Of a stretch of DNA of 64,000 nucleotides, positions 36,431-50,000 are shown piece by piece. The stretch is from positions 1,031,165-1,095,164 of the forward strand of contig JAVLUZ010000145.1 of assembly GCA_036768485.1 (NCBI GenBank), written 5' to 3'. The first letter of the stretch is position 1, and each line of letters begins with the position of its first letter. Both the position numbers and the translations under genes were made by a program. The stretch is from Mermis nigrescens. Its lineage: Eukaryota; Nematoda; Enoplea; Mermithida; Mermithidae. The notes below the pieces were generated by a model that had not been told where the DNA came from, ran no database searches, and was given only the letters and a program-made list of their open reading frames with translations.

Positions 36431-39400
36431 GAATTACAATTGACGTATTCTTGACAAGAATAAAATTACATTATTCAGAACGCCAATTGAGCTATACATA
36501 ATTCACGGTATTCAGAACGCTGATCAAGCTATACATAAAAAAGCCAAAAAAGGATAGGAAAAAAATTTATTCCCTCATCGCGAGTGCCGCCTAATTTGCT
36601 GTTACTGCTGAAGAAGAAAGCGACAAATCAGTGATTTTCTTCAATATGCATGTTGCAAAATGCGCCTGATTGCTTTGGCCAAGCTTGGAGTATGCCACTC
36701 ATCCAAGCAAGGGAACGTTTTTTGGCGTTTGATCTGATAAATTACGATTGACGTATTCTTGACAAGAATAAAATTACGTTATTCGGAAAGCCAATTCAGC
36801 TATATGTAATTCTTGTTATTCAGAACGCCAATCAAGCTATATGTAAAAAAGCATTTCAAAGGATTAGAAGAAATTTATTCCTTTATCGCGAGTGCCACCT
36901 TGTCAGCTATTACTGCCAAAGAAGAAAAGGGACAAATTAGTGATTTTCTTCAATGTGCATGTCAACAAAAATATGCCTGATTGGTCTCGCCAAGCTTGGA
37001 GTATGCCGCTCAACCAAGCAATGGAATGTTATTCCGCGTTCAATCCATTAAATTACGATTGACGTATTCCGACAAAATAATATTACTTTATTCAGTATGC
37101 CGATTCAGCTAGTTTGTAATTCATGTTATTCAGAACGCTGATCGAGCTATACGTAAAAAAGCCATCAAAGGATAATAATGAATTTATTCCTTTATCACGA
37201 GTGCCGCCTACTTCGCCATTACTACCAAACAAGAAAAGGAAAAAAAAAAAAAAAAAAAAAAAAAGCTAGCAATTTTCTTCAATATGCATGTTGACAAAAA
37301 ATGTGCCTGATTGTTTTGGCCAAGCTTGGAGTATGCCACTCATCCAAGCAATGGAACGTTATTTGGCGCTCAATCCATTTTATTACAATTGATGTATTCC
37401 GACAGAATAAAAATTACATTATTCAGAATGCCAATTGAGCAATACGTAATTCATGTTATTCAGAATGCCGATCAAGCTATACGTAAAAAAGCCATCGAAG
37501 GATAAGAAAAAATTTATTCCCTCATTGGCAGAGCTGCTTAATTTGCCGTTACTGCCAATGAAGAAAAAGCAACAAATTAGTGATTTTCTTCAATGAGCAT
37601 GTTAACAAAAAAGCTATTTTGGCCATGCTTGGAGTATGCCACTCATTCAAGCAATGGAACGTTATTTATTGTTTGATCCGTTAAATTATGATTGACGTAT
37701 TCGGAGCCAAGAATAAAATTACGTTATTCAGAATGCCAATTCAGCTATACGTAATTCATGTTATTCAGAATGCCAATCAAGCTATACGTAAAAGCCGTCG
37801 AAGGATAAGAAAATTTATTCCTCATCGCGAGTGCTGCCTAATTGCCGTTACTGCCAATGAAGAAAAAGCGACAAATTAGTGATTTTCTTCAATATGCATG
37901 TTGACAAAAAGCGCATAATTGTTTTGCCATGCTTGGAGTATGCCATTCATTCAAGCAATGGAACGTTATTTGGCGTTTGATCCGTTAAATTATGAATGAC
38001 GTATTCGACAAGAATAAAATTACATTATTTAGAATGCCGATTCAGCTATACGTAAAAAAGCTGTTGAAGGATAAGAAAAATTTATTCCCATTGCGAGTGC
38101 CGCCTAATTTGCCATTACTGCCAAAGAAGAAAAAGCAACAAATCAGTGATTTTCTTCAATATGCATGTTGACAAAAGAGCGTCTAATTGTTTTGCCATGC
38201 TTGAGTATGCCACTCATCCAAGCAATGGAACATTATTTGGCATTCAATCCATTGAATTACAATTGACGTATATTCTGACAAGAATAAAATTACATTATTC
38301 AGAACGCCAATTGAGCTATACATAATTCACGGTATTCAGAACGCTGATCAAGCTATACATAAAAAAGCCAAAAAGGATAGGAAAAAAATTTATTCCCTCA
38401 TCGCGAGTGCCGCCTAATTTGCTGTTACTGCTGAAGAAGAAAAAGCGACAAATCAGTGATTTTCTTCAATATGCATGTTGCAAAAATGCGCCTGATTGTT
38501 TTGCCAAGCTTGGAGTATGCCACTCATCCAAGCAAGGGAACGTTTTTTGGCGTTTGATCTGATAAATTACGGTTGACGTATTCTGACAAGAATAAAATTA
38601 CGTTATTCGGAAAGCCAATTCAGCTATATGTAATTCTTGTTATTCAGAACGTCAACTGCGCTATATGTAAAAAAAGCTATCAAAGGATTAGAAGAATGCA
38701 AATTCCCTTATCGCGAGTGCCACCTTATTTGCCATTACTGCCAAAGAAGAAAAAGGGACAAATTAGTGATTTTCTTCAATGTGCATGTCAACAAATATAT
38801 GCCTGATTGGTCTCGCAAAGCTTGAGTATGTCACAACCAAGCAATGGAATGTTATTCTGCGTTCAATCCATTAAATTACGATTGATGTATTCCGACAAAA
38901 ATAATATTATGATGCCCAGTATGCCGATTCAGCTATTTGTAATTCATGTTATTCAGAACGCTGATCGAGCTATACGTAAAAAAGCCATCAAAGGATAATA
39001 ATGAATTTATTCCCTTATCACGAGTGCCGCCTACTTCGCCATTACCAAACAAGAAAAAGGAAACGCTAGCAATTTTCTTCAATATGCATGTTGACAAAAA
39101 AATGTGCCTGATTGTTTTGGCCAAGCTTGGAGTATGCCACTCATCCAAGCAATGGAACGTTATTTGGCGCTCAATCCATTGAATTACAATTGATGTATTC
39201 GACAAGAATTACATTATTCAGAATGCCAATTGAGCTATACGTAATTCATGTTATTCAGAATGCCGATCAAGCTATACGTAAAAGCCATCGAATGATAAGA
39301 AAAAATTTATTCCCTCATTGCGAGAGCTGCTTAATTTGCCGTTACTGCCAATGAAGAAAAGCAACAAATTAGTGATTTTCTTCAATGAGCATGTTAACAA

Positions 39401-42400
39401 AAAAGCGCATAATTGTTTTGGCCATGCTTGGAGTATGCCACTCATTCAAGCAATGGAACGTTATTTATTGTTTGATTCGTTAAATTATGGGATTGACGGA
39501 GCTCCGACAAGAATAAGATACGTTATTCAGAATGCCAATTCAGCTATACGTAATTCATGTTATTCAGAATGCCAATCAAGCTATACGTAAAAAAGCCGTC
39601 GAAGGATAAGAAAATTTATTCCTCATTGCGAGTGCTGCCTTGGCTGTTACTGCCAATGAAGAAAAAGCAACAAATTAGTGATTTTCTTCAATATGCATGT
39701 TGACAAAAAAGCGCATAATTGTTTTGGCCATGCTTGGAGTATGCCATTTACTCAAGCAATGGAACGTTATTTGGCGGTTTGATCCGTTAAATTATGAATG
39801 ACGTATTCCGACAAGAATAAAATTACATTATTTATTGATTCAGCTATACAAAAGCAGTTGAAGGATAAGAAAAAATTTATTCCCTGATTGCGAGTGCTGC
39901 CTAATTTGCCATTACTGCCAAAGAAGAAAAAGCAACAAATCAGTGATTTTCTTCAATATGCATGTTGACAAAAGAGCGCCTAATTGTTTTGGCCATGCTT
40001 GGAGTATGCCACTCATCCAAGCAATGGAACATTATTTGGCATTCAATCCATTGAATTACAATTGACGTATTCTGACAAGAATAAAATTACATTATTCAGA
40101 ACGCCAATTGAGCTATACATAATTCACGGTATTCAGATTGCTGATCAAGCTATACATAAAAAAGCCAAAAAAGGATAGGAAAAAATTTATTCCCTCATCG
40201 CGAGTGCCGCCTAATTTGCTGTTACTGCTGAAGAAGAAAAAGGATAAAATCAGTGATTTTCTTCAATATGCATGTTGCAAAAATGCGCCTGATTGCTTTG
40301 GCCAAGCTTGGAGTATGCCACTCATCCAAGCAAGGGAACGTTTTTTGCGTTTGATCTGATAAATTACGATTGACGTATTCTGACAAGAATAAAATTACGT
40401 TATTCGGAAAGCCAATTCAGCTATATGTAATTTTTGCTATTCAGAACGCCAATCAAGCTATATGTAAAAAAAGCTATCAAAGGATTAGAAGAAATTTATT
40501 CCCTTATTGCGAGTGCCACCTTATTTGCCATTACTGCCAAAGAAGAAAAAGGACAAATTAGTGATTTTCTTCAATGTGCATGTCAACAAAAATATGCCTG
40601 ATTGGTCTCGCCAAGCTTGGAGTATGCCGTCAACCAAGCAATGGAATGTTATTCCGCGTTCAATCCATTAAATTACGATTGACGTATTCCGACAAAAATA
40701 ATATTACTTTATTCAGTATGCCGATTCAGCTATTTGTAATTCATGTTATTCAGAACGCTGATTGAGCTATACGTAAAAAAGCCATCAAAGGATAATAATG
40801 AATTTATTCCCTTATCACGAGTGCCGCCTACTTCGCCATTACTACCAAACAAGAAAAGGAAAAGCTAGCAATTTTCTTCAATATGCATGTTGACAAAAAA
40901 TGTGCCTGATTGTTTTGGCCAAGCTTGGAGTATGCCACTCATCCAAGCAATGGAACGTTATTTGGCGCTCAATCCATTGAATTACAATTGATGTATTCCG
41001 ACAAGAATAAATTACATTATTCAGAATGCCAATTGAGCTAATGCACTATGTTATTCAGAATGCCGATCAAGCTATACGTAAAAAAGCCATCGAAGGATAA
41101 GAAAAAATTTATTCCCTCATTGCGAGAGCTGCTTAATTTGCCGTTACTGCCAATGAAGAAAAAGCAACAAATTAGTGATTTTCTTCAATGAGCATGTTAA
41201 CGAAAAGCGCATAATTGTTTTGGCCATGCTTGGAGTATGCCACTCATTCAAGCAATGGAACGTTATTTATTGTTTGATCCGTTAAATTATGATTGACGTA
41301 TTCCAACAAGAATAAAATTACGTTATTCAGAATGCCAATTCAGCTGTACGTAATTCATGTTATTCAGAATGCCAATCAAGCTACTAAAGAGCTGCCGAAG
41401 GATAAGAAAATTTATTCCCTATCGCGAGTGCTGCCTATCCTGTCGTTACTGCCAATGAAGAAAAAGCGACAAATTAGTGATTTTCTTCAATATGCATGTT
41501 GACAAAAAAGTGCATAATTGTTTTGGCCATGCTTGGAGTATGCCATTTACTCAAGCAATGGAACGTTATTTGGCGTTTGATCCGTTAAATTATGAATGAC
41601 GTATTCCGACAAGAATAAAATTACATTATTTAGAATGCCGATTCAGCTATACGTAAAAAAGCTGTTTTAAGGATAAGAAAATTTATTCCCTGATTGCGAG
41701 TGCCGCCCACTTGCCATTACTGCCAAAGAAGAAAAAGCAACAAATCAGTGATTTTCTTCAATATGCATGTTGACAAAAGAGCGCCTTACTGTTTTGGCCA
41801 TGCTTGGAGTATGCCACTCATCCAAGCAATGGAACATTATTTGGCATTCAATCCATTGAATTACAATTGACGTATTCTGACAAGAATAAAATTACATTAT
41901 TCAGAACGCCAATTGAGCTATACATAATTCACGGTATTCAGAATGCTGATCAAGCTATACATAAAAAAAAGCCAAAAAAGGATAGGAAAAAAATTATTCC
42001 CTCATCATGAGTGCCGCCTAATTTGCTGTTACTGCTGAAGAAGAAAAGCAACAAATCAGTGATTTTCTTCAATATGCATGTTGCAAAAATGCGCCTGATT
42101 GCTTTGGCCAAGCTTGGAGTATGCCACTCATCCAAGCAAGGAACGTTTTTTGGCGTTTGATCTGATAAATTACGATTGACGTATTCTGACAAGAATAAAA
42201 TTATGCTATTCGGAAAGCCAATTCAGCTATATGTAATTCTTGTTATTCAGAACGCCAATCAAGCTATATGTAAAAAAGTTATCAAAGGATTAGAAGAAAT
42301 TTATTCCCTTATCATGAGTGCCACCTTATTTGCCATTACTGCCAAAGAAGAAAAAGGGACAAATTAGTGATTTTCAATGTGCATGTCAACAAATATATGC

Positions 42401-45400
42401 CTGATTGGTCTCGCCAAGCTTGGAGTATGCCGCTCAACCAAGCAATGGAATGTTATTCCGCGTTCAATCCATTAAATTACGATTGATGTATTCCGACAAA
42501 AATAATATTACTTTAGAGTTCAGTATGCCGATTCAGCTATTTGTAATTCATGTTATTCAGAACGCTGATCGAGCTATACGTAAAAAAGCCATCAAAGGAT
42601 AATAATGAATTTATTCCCTGTCACGAGTGCCGCCTACTTCTGCCATTACTACCAAACAAGAAAAGGAAACGCTAGCAATTTTCTTCAATATGCATGTTGA
42701 CAAAAATGTGCCTGATTGTTTTGGCCAAGTCGAGTATGCCACTCATCCAAGCAATGGAACGTTATTTGGCGCTCAATCCATTGAATTACAATTGGAGGTA
42801 TTCACAAGAATAAAATTACATTATTCAGAATGCCACTGAGCTATACGTAATTCATGTTATTCAGAATGCCGATCAAGCTATACGTAAAAAAGCCATCGAA
42901 TGATAAGAAAAAATTTATTCCTCATTGCGAGAGCTGCTTAATTTGCCGTTACTGCCAATGAAGAAAAGCAACAAATTAGTGATTTTCTTCAATGAGCATG
43001 TTAACAAAAAAAGCGCATAATTGTTTTGGCCATGCTTTTGGAGTATGCCACTCATTCAAGCAATGGAACGTTATTTATTGTTTGATCCGTTAAATTATGA
43101 TTGACGTATTCCGACAAGAATAAGATTACGTTATTCAGAATGCCAATTCAGCTATACGTAATTCATGTTATTCAGAATGCCAATCAAGTTATACGTAAAA
43201 AGCCGTCGAAGGATAAGAAAATTTATTCCCTCATTGCGAGTGCTGCCTAATTTGCCGTTACTGCCAATGAAGAAAAAGCGACAAATTAGTGATTTTCTTC
43301 AATATGCATGTTGACAAAAAAGTGCATAATTGTTTTGGCCATGCTTGGAGTATGCCATTCATTCAAGCAATGGAACGTTATTTGGCGTTTGATCCGTTAA
43401 ATTATGAATGACGTATTCCGACAAGAATAAAATTACATTATTTAGAATGCCGATTCAGCTATACGTAAAAAGCTGTTGAAGGATAAGAAAAATTTATTCC
43501 TTATTGCGAGTGCCGCCTAATTTGCCATTACTGCCAAAGAAGAAAAGCAACAAATCAGTGATTTTCTTCAATATGCATGTTGACAAAAGAGCGCCTAATT
43601 GTTTTGGCCATGCTTGGAGTATGCCACTCATCCAAGCAATGGAACATTATTTGGCATTCAATCCATTGAATTACAATTGACGTATTCTGACAAGAATAAA
43701 ATTACATTATTCAGAACGCCAATTGAGCTATACATAATTCACGGTATTCAGAACGCTGATCAAGCTATACATAAAAAAGCCAAAAAGGATAGAAAAAAAT
43801 TTATTCCTCATCACAGTGCCGCCTAATTTGCTGTTACTGCTGAAGAAGAAAAGCGACAAATCAGTGATTTTCTTCAATATGCATGTTGCAAAAATGCGCC
43901 TGATTGTGCCGTGGGCTAAGCTTGAAAGTATGCCACTCATCCAAGCAAGGGAACGTTTTTTGGCGTTTGATCTGATAAATTACGATTGACGTATTCTGAC
44001 AAGAATAAAATTACGTTATTCGGAAAGCCAATTCAGCTATATGTAATTCTTGTTATTCAGAACGCCAATCAAGCTATATGTAAAAAGCTTACTGCAAAGG
44101 ATTAGAAGAAATTTATTCCCTTATCACAGTGCCACCTTATTTGCCATTACTGCCAAAGAAGAAAAGGGACAAATTAGTGATTTTCTTCAATGTGCATGTC
44201 AACAAATATATGCCTGATTGGTCTCGCCAAGCTTGGAGTATGCCGCTCAACCAAGCAATGGAATGTTATTCCGCGTTCAATCCATTAAATTACGATTGAT
44301 GTATTCCGACAAAATAATATTACTTTATTCAGTATGCCGATTCAGCTATTTGTAATTCATGTTATTCAGAACGCTGATCGAGCTATACGTAAAAAAGCCA
44401 TCAAAGGATAATAATGAATTTATTCCCTTATCACGAGTGCCGCCTACTTCGCCATTACTACCAAACAAGAAAGGAAACGCTAGCAATTTTCTCAATATGC
44501 ATGTTGACAAAAATGTGCCTGATTGTTTTGGCCAAGCTTGGAGTATGCCACTCATCCAAGCAATGGAACGTTATTTGGCGCTCAATCCATTGAATTACAA
44601 TTGATGTATTCCGACAAGAATAAAATTACATTATTCAGAATGCCAATTGAGCTATACGTAATTCATGTTATTCAGAATGCCGATCAAGCTTATACGTAAA
44701 AAAGCCATCGAATGATAAGAAAATTTATTCCTCATTGCGAGAGCTGCTTAATTTGCCGTTACTGCCAATGAAGAAAAAGCAACAAATTAGTGATTTTCTT
44801 CAATGAGCATGTTAACAAAAAAGCGCATAATTGTTTTGGCCATGCTTGGAGTATGCCACTCATTCAAGCAATGGAACGTTATTTATTGTTTGATTCGTTA
44901 AATTATGATTGACGTATTCCGACAAGAATAAGATTACGTTATTCAGAATGCCAATTCAGCTATACGTAATTCATGTTATTCGGAATGCCAATCAAGCTAT
45001 ACGTAAAAAAGCCGTCGAAGGATAAGAAAAAATTTATTCCCTCATTGCGAGTGCTGCCTAATTTGCCGTTACTGCCAATGAAGAAAAAGCGACAAATTAG
45101 TGATTTTCTTCAATATGCATGTTGACAAAAAAGGCATAATTGTTTTGGCCATGCTTGGAGTATGCCATTTACTCAAGCAATGGAACGTTATTTACAGTTG
45201 ATCCGTTAAATTATGAATGACGTATTCCGACAAGAATAAAATTACATTATTTAGAATGCCGATTCAGCTATACGTAAAAAAGCTGTTGAAGGATAAGAAA
45301 AAATTTATTCCCTGATTGCGAGTGCCGCCTAATTTGCCATTACTGCCAAAGAAGAAAAAGCAACAAATCAGTGATTTTCTTCAATATGCATGTTGACAAA

Positions 45401-47040
45401 AGAGCGCCTAATTGTTTTGGCCATGCTTGGAGTATGCCACTCATCCAAGCAATGGAACATTATTTGGCATTCAATCCATTGAATTACAATTGACGTATTC
45501 TGACAAGAATAAAATTACATTATTCAGAACGTCACTGAGCTATACATAATTCACGGTATTCAGATTGCTGATCAAGCTATACATAAAAGCCAAAAAAGGA
45601 TAGGAAAAAATTTATTCCCTCATCGCGAGTGCTGCCTAATTTGCTGTTACTGCTGAAGAAGAAAAAAGCGACAAATCAGTGATTTTCTTCATTATGCATG
45701 TTGCAAAAATGCGTCTGATTGTTTTGGCCAAGCTTGAGTATGCCACTCATCCAAGCAAGGGAACGTTTTGGCGTTTGATCTGATAAATTACGATTGACGT
45801 ATTCTGACAAGAATAAAATTACGTTATTCGGAAAGCCAATTCGCTATATGTAATTTTGTTATTCAGAACGCCAATCAAGCTATATGTAAAAAAAGCTATC
45901 AAAGGATTAGAAGAAATTTATTCCCTTATCGCGGAAAAGCCACCTATTTGCCATTACTGCCAAAGAAGAAAAAGGGACAAATTAGTGATTTTCTTCAATG
46001 TGCATGTCAACAAAATATGCCTGATTGGTCTCGCTAAGCTTGGAGAATATGCTGCTTCAATCCAAGCAACGGAATGTTATTCCGTGTTCAATCCATTAAA
46101 TTACGATTGACGTATTCAATAAAAATAATATTACTTTATTCAGTATGCCGATTCAGCTATTTGTAATTCATGTTATTCAGAACGCTGATTGAGCTATACG
46201 TAAAAAAGCTATCAAAGGATAATAATGAATTTATTCCCTTATCACGAGTGCCGCCTACTTCTGCCATTACTACCAAACAAGAAAAAGGAAAAGCTAGCAA
46301 TTTTCTTCAATATGCGACAAGCTGACAAAAAATGTGCCTGATTGAGTTTTGGCTGCTTGAGTATGCCACTCATCCAAGCAATGGAACGTTATTTGCGCTC
46401 AATCCATTGAATTACAATTGATGTATTCCTGACAAGAATAAAATTACATTATTCAGAATGCCAATTGAGCTATACGTAATTCATGTTATTCAGAATGCCG
46501 ATCAAGCTATACGTAAAAAAGCCATCGAAGGATAAGAAAAAATTTATTCCTCATTGCGAGAGCTGCTTAATTTGCCGTTACTGCCAATGAAGAAAAAGCA
46601 ACAAATTAGTGATTTTCTTCAATGAGCATGTTAACGAAAAAGGCATAATTGGTATGGCCATGCTTGGAGTATGCCACTTATTCAAGCAATGGAACGTTAT
46701 TTATTGTTTGATCCGTTAAATTATGATTGACGTATTCCAACAAGAATAAAATTACGTTATTCAGAATGCCAATTCAGCTATACGTAATTCATGTTATTCA
46801 GAATGCCAATCAAGCTATACGTAAAAAAGCCGTTGAAGGATAAGAAAAAATTTATTCCTCATCGCGAGTGCTGCCTAATTTGCCGTTACTGCCAATGAAG
46901 AAAAAGCGACAATTAGTGATTTTCTTCAATATGCATGTTGACAAAAAAGTGCATAATTGTTTTGGCCATGCTTGGAGTATGCCATTCATTCAAGCAATGG
47001 AACGTTATTTGGCGTTTGATCCGTTAAATTATGAATGACG
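36431..47040 (+). repeat. Satellite block E, hexameric higher-order repeat of about 1.81 kb
   Basis: The marker GAATTACAATTGACGTATTC, after CATTCAATCCATT, falls at 36431, 38254, 40053, 41858, 43668 and 45481, with spacings of 1823, 1799, 1805, 1810 and 1813 bp. Each unit has six distinguishable monomers in fixed order: one with CACGGTATTCAGA; one with AAGGGAACGTTTTTTGG, TTATTCGGAAAGCC and GGATTAGAAG; one with ATAATATTACTTTATTC and GGATAATAATGAA; one with GGCGCTCAATCC and CAATGAGCATGTTAAC; one with TTATTTATTGTTTGATCC; and a short one with TTATGAATGACG and a single 37-bp unit. The last unit breaks down near 47.0 kb. Copies differ mainly by one- to few-base indels. Confidence 0.9.
37240..37264 (+). 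repeat. Poly(A) run of 25 inside the satellite
   Basis: The equivalent monomers elsewhere read AAGAAAAGGAAAAGCTAGC or AAGAAAAAGGAAACGCTAGC at this spot, for example near 39060, 40860 and 44470. Only this copy has the long run, so it is a private expansion or an assembly artefact. Confidence 0.85.
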
Positions 47041-50000
47041 TATTCGACAAGAAATAAATTACATTATTTAGAATGTTTCGATTCAGCTATACGTAATTCA
47101 TGTTATTCAGAATGCCAATCAAGCTATACGTAAAAAAGCTGTTGAAGGATAAGAAAAAATTTATTCCTTATTGCGAGTGCCGCCTAATTTGCCGTTACTG
47201 CCAAAGAAGAAAAAGCAACAAATCAGTGATTTTCTTCAATATGCATGTTGACAAAAGAGCGCCTAATTGTTTTGGCAATGCTTGGAGTATGCCACTCATT
47301 CAAGCAATGGAACGTTATTTGGCGTTTGATCCGTTAAATTATGAATGACGTATTCTGACAAGAATAAAATAACATTATTCAGAATGCCGATTCAGCTATA
47401 CGTAATTCATGTTATTCAGAATGCCAATCAAGCTATACGTAAAAAAGCTGTTGAAGGATAAGAAAATTTATTCCTTATTATGAAAATACGCCTAATTTGC
47501 CGTTGTCACAAAAGAAGAAAAGCAACAAATCAGTGATTTTCTTCAATATGCATGTTGACAAAAGAGCGTCTAATTGTTTTGGCAATGCTTGGAGTATGCC
47601 ACTCATCCAAGCAATGGAATGTTATTTGCTTTCAATCCAAGAAATTACGACTGACATATTCCGACAAGAATAAAATTACGTTATTCAGAAAGCTGATTCA
47701 GCTATACGTAATTCATGTTATACAGAACGCTAATTGAGCTATATGCAAAAAAGTCGTCGAAGGATAAGAATAAATTTATTATTTTATCGCGAGTGCGGCT
47801 TACTTTGCAATTACTGCCAAAGAAGAAAAAGCAACAAATTAGTGATTTTCTTCAATATGCATGTTGACAAAATGCGCCTGATTATTTTGGCCAAGCTTGG
47901 AGTATGCCACTCATCCAAGCAATGGAATGTTATTTGGCGTTTGATCCGTTAAATCATGATTAACGTATTCCGACATGAATAAAATATGTTATTCAGAATG
48001 CCAATTCAGCTATACGTAATTCATGTTATTCAGAATGCCAATCGAGCTATACGTAAAAATGCCATTGAAGGATAAGAAAAAATTCTATTCCTCATCGCGA
48101 GTGCTGCCTAATTTGCCGTTACTGCCAATGAAGAAAGCGACAAATTAGTGATTTTCTTCAATATGCATGTTGACAAAAAGCGCATAATTGTTTTGGCCAT
48201 GCTTAAAGTATGCCACTCATTCAAGCAATGGGATGTTATTTATCATTTGATCCGTTAAATTATGATTGACGTATTCCAACAAGAATAAAATTACGTTATT
48301 CAGAATGCCGATTCAGCTATGCGTAATTCATGTTATTCAGAATGCCAATCAAGCTATACGTAAAAAAGCTGTTGAAGGATAAGAAAAATTTATTCCTTAT
48401 TGCGAGTGCCGCCTAATTTTGCCATTACTGCCAAAGAAGAAGAAGCAACAAATCAGTGATTTTCTTCAATATGCATGTTGACAAAAGAGCGCCTAATTGT
48501 TTTGGCCATGCTTGGAGTATGCCACTCATCCAAGCAATGGAACGTTATTTGGCGTTCAATCCGTTAAATTGCAATGACGTATTCCGACAAGAATAAAAAT
48601 TGCGTTATTCAGAAAGCTGATTCAGCTATATGTAATTCATGTTATACAGAACGTCAATTGAGCTATACGTAAAAAAAGTCATCAAAGGATAAGAAAAATT
48701 TATTCCCTTATCGCGGAGTGCCGCGCCGCTCTAATTTGCTGTTACTGCCAAAGAAGAAAAAGCGACAAATTAGTGATTTTCTCAATATGCATGTTGACAA
48801 AAAAGCGCATAATTGTTTTGGCCATGCTTGAGTATGCCACTCATTCAAGCAATGGAACGTTATTTATCGTTTGATCCATTAAATTATGATTGACGTATTC
48901 CGACAAAGAATAAAATTACGATATTCAGAATGCTGATTCAGCTATACATAATTCATGTTATTCAGAATGCCAATCAAGCTATACGTAAGAAAGCTGGTGA
49001 AGGATAAGAAAAATTTATTCCCTTATTGCGAGTGCTGCCTAACAGCCTTTACTGCCAAAGAAGAAAAGCAACAAATCAGTGATTTTCTTCAATATGCATG
49101 TTGACAAAAGAGCGCCTAATTGTTTTGGCCAAGCTAAGTATGCCACTCATCCAAGCGATGGAACGTTATTTGGCGTTTGATCCGTTAAATTATGATTGAC
49201 GTATTCCGAGAAGAATAAAATTATGTTATTCAGAATGCCGATTCAGCTATACTTAATTCATGTTATTCAGAATGCCAATTGAGCTATACGTAAGTTTCTC
49301 ATCAAGGATAAGAAAAAATTTATTTCCTTATAGCGAGTGCCGCCTATTCTACAATACTGCCAAAGAAGAAAAAGCAACAAATTAGTGATTTTCTCCAATA
49401 TGCATGTTGACAAAATGCGCCTTGGATTGTTTCTGCATGCTTTCAGAGTATGCCACTCATTTAAGCACGGAATGTTATTTGGCGTTTGATCTGTTAAATA
49501 TGATTAAAGTATTCGACAAGAATAAAATTACGTTATTCAGAATGCCGATTCAGCTATACGTAAAAAAAGCTGTTGTAGGATAAGAAAAATTTATACTCCT
49601 TTATTGCGAGTGCCGCCTAATTTGCCTTTACTGCCAAAGAAGAAAAGCAACAAATTCAGTGATTTTCTTCAATATGCATGTTGACAAAAGAGTGCTTAAT
49701 TGTTTTAGCCATGCTTGGAGTAAGCCACTCATCCAAGCAATGGAACGTTATTTGGCGTTCGTTAAATTACAATGGACGTATTCCGACAAGAATAAAATTA
49801 CGTTATTCAGAAAGCTGATTCAGCTATATGTAATTCATGTTATACAGAACGCTACCGAGCTATACATAAAAAAGTCGTTGAAGGATAAGAAAAAAATTTA
49901 TTCCCTTATCGTGAGTGCCGGCGTCGCCTAATTTTCCGTTAGTGCCAAAGAAGAAAAAGCAACAAATCAGTGATTTTCTTCAATATGCATGTTGACAAAA

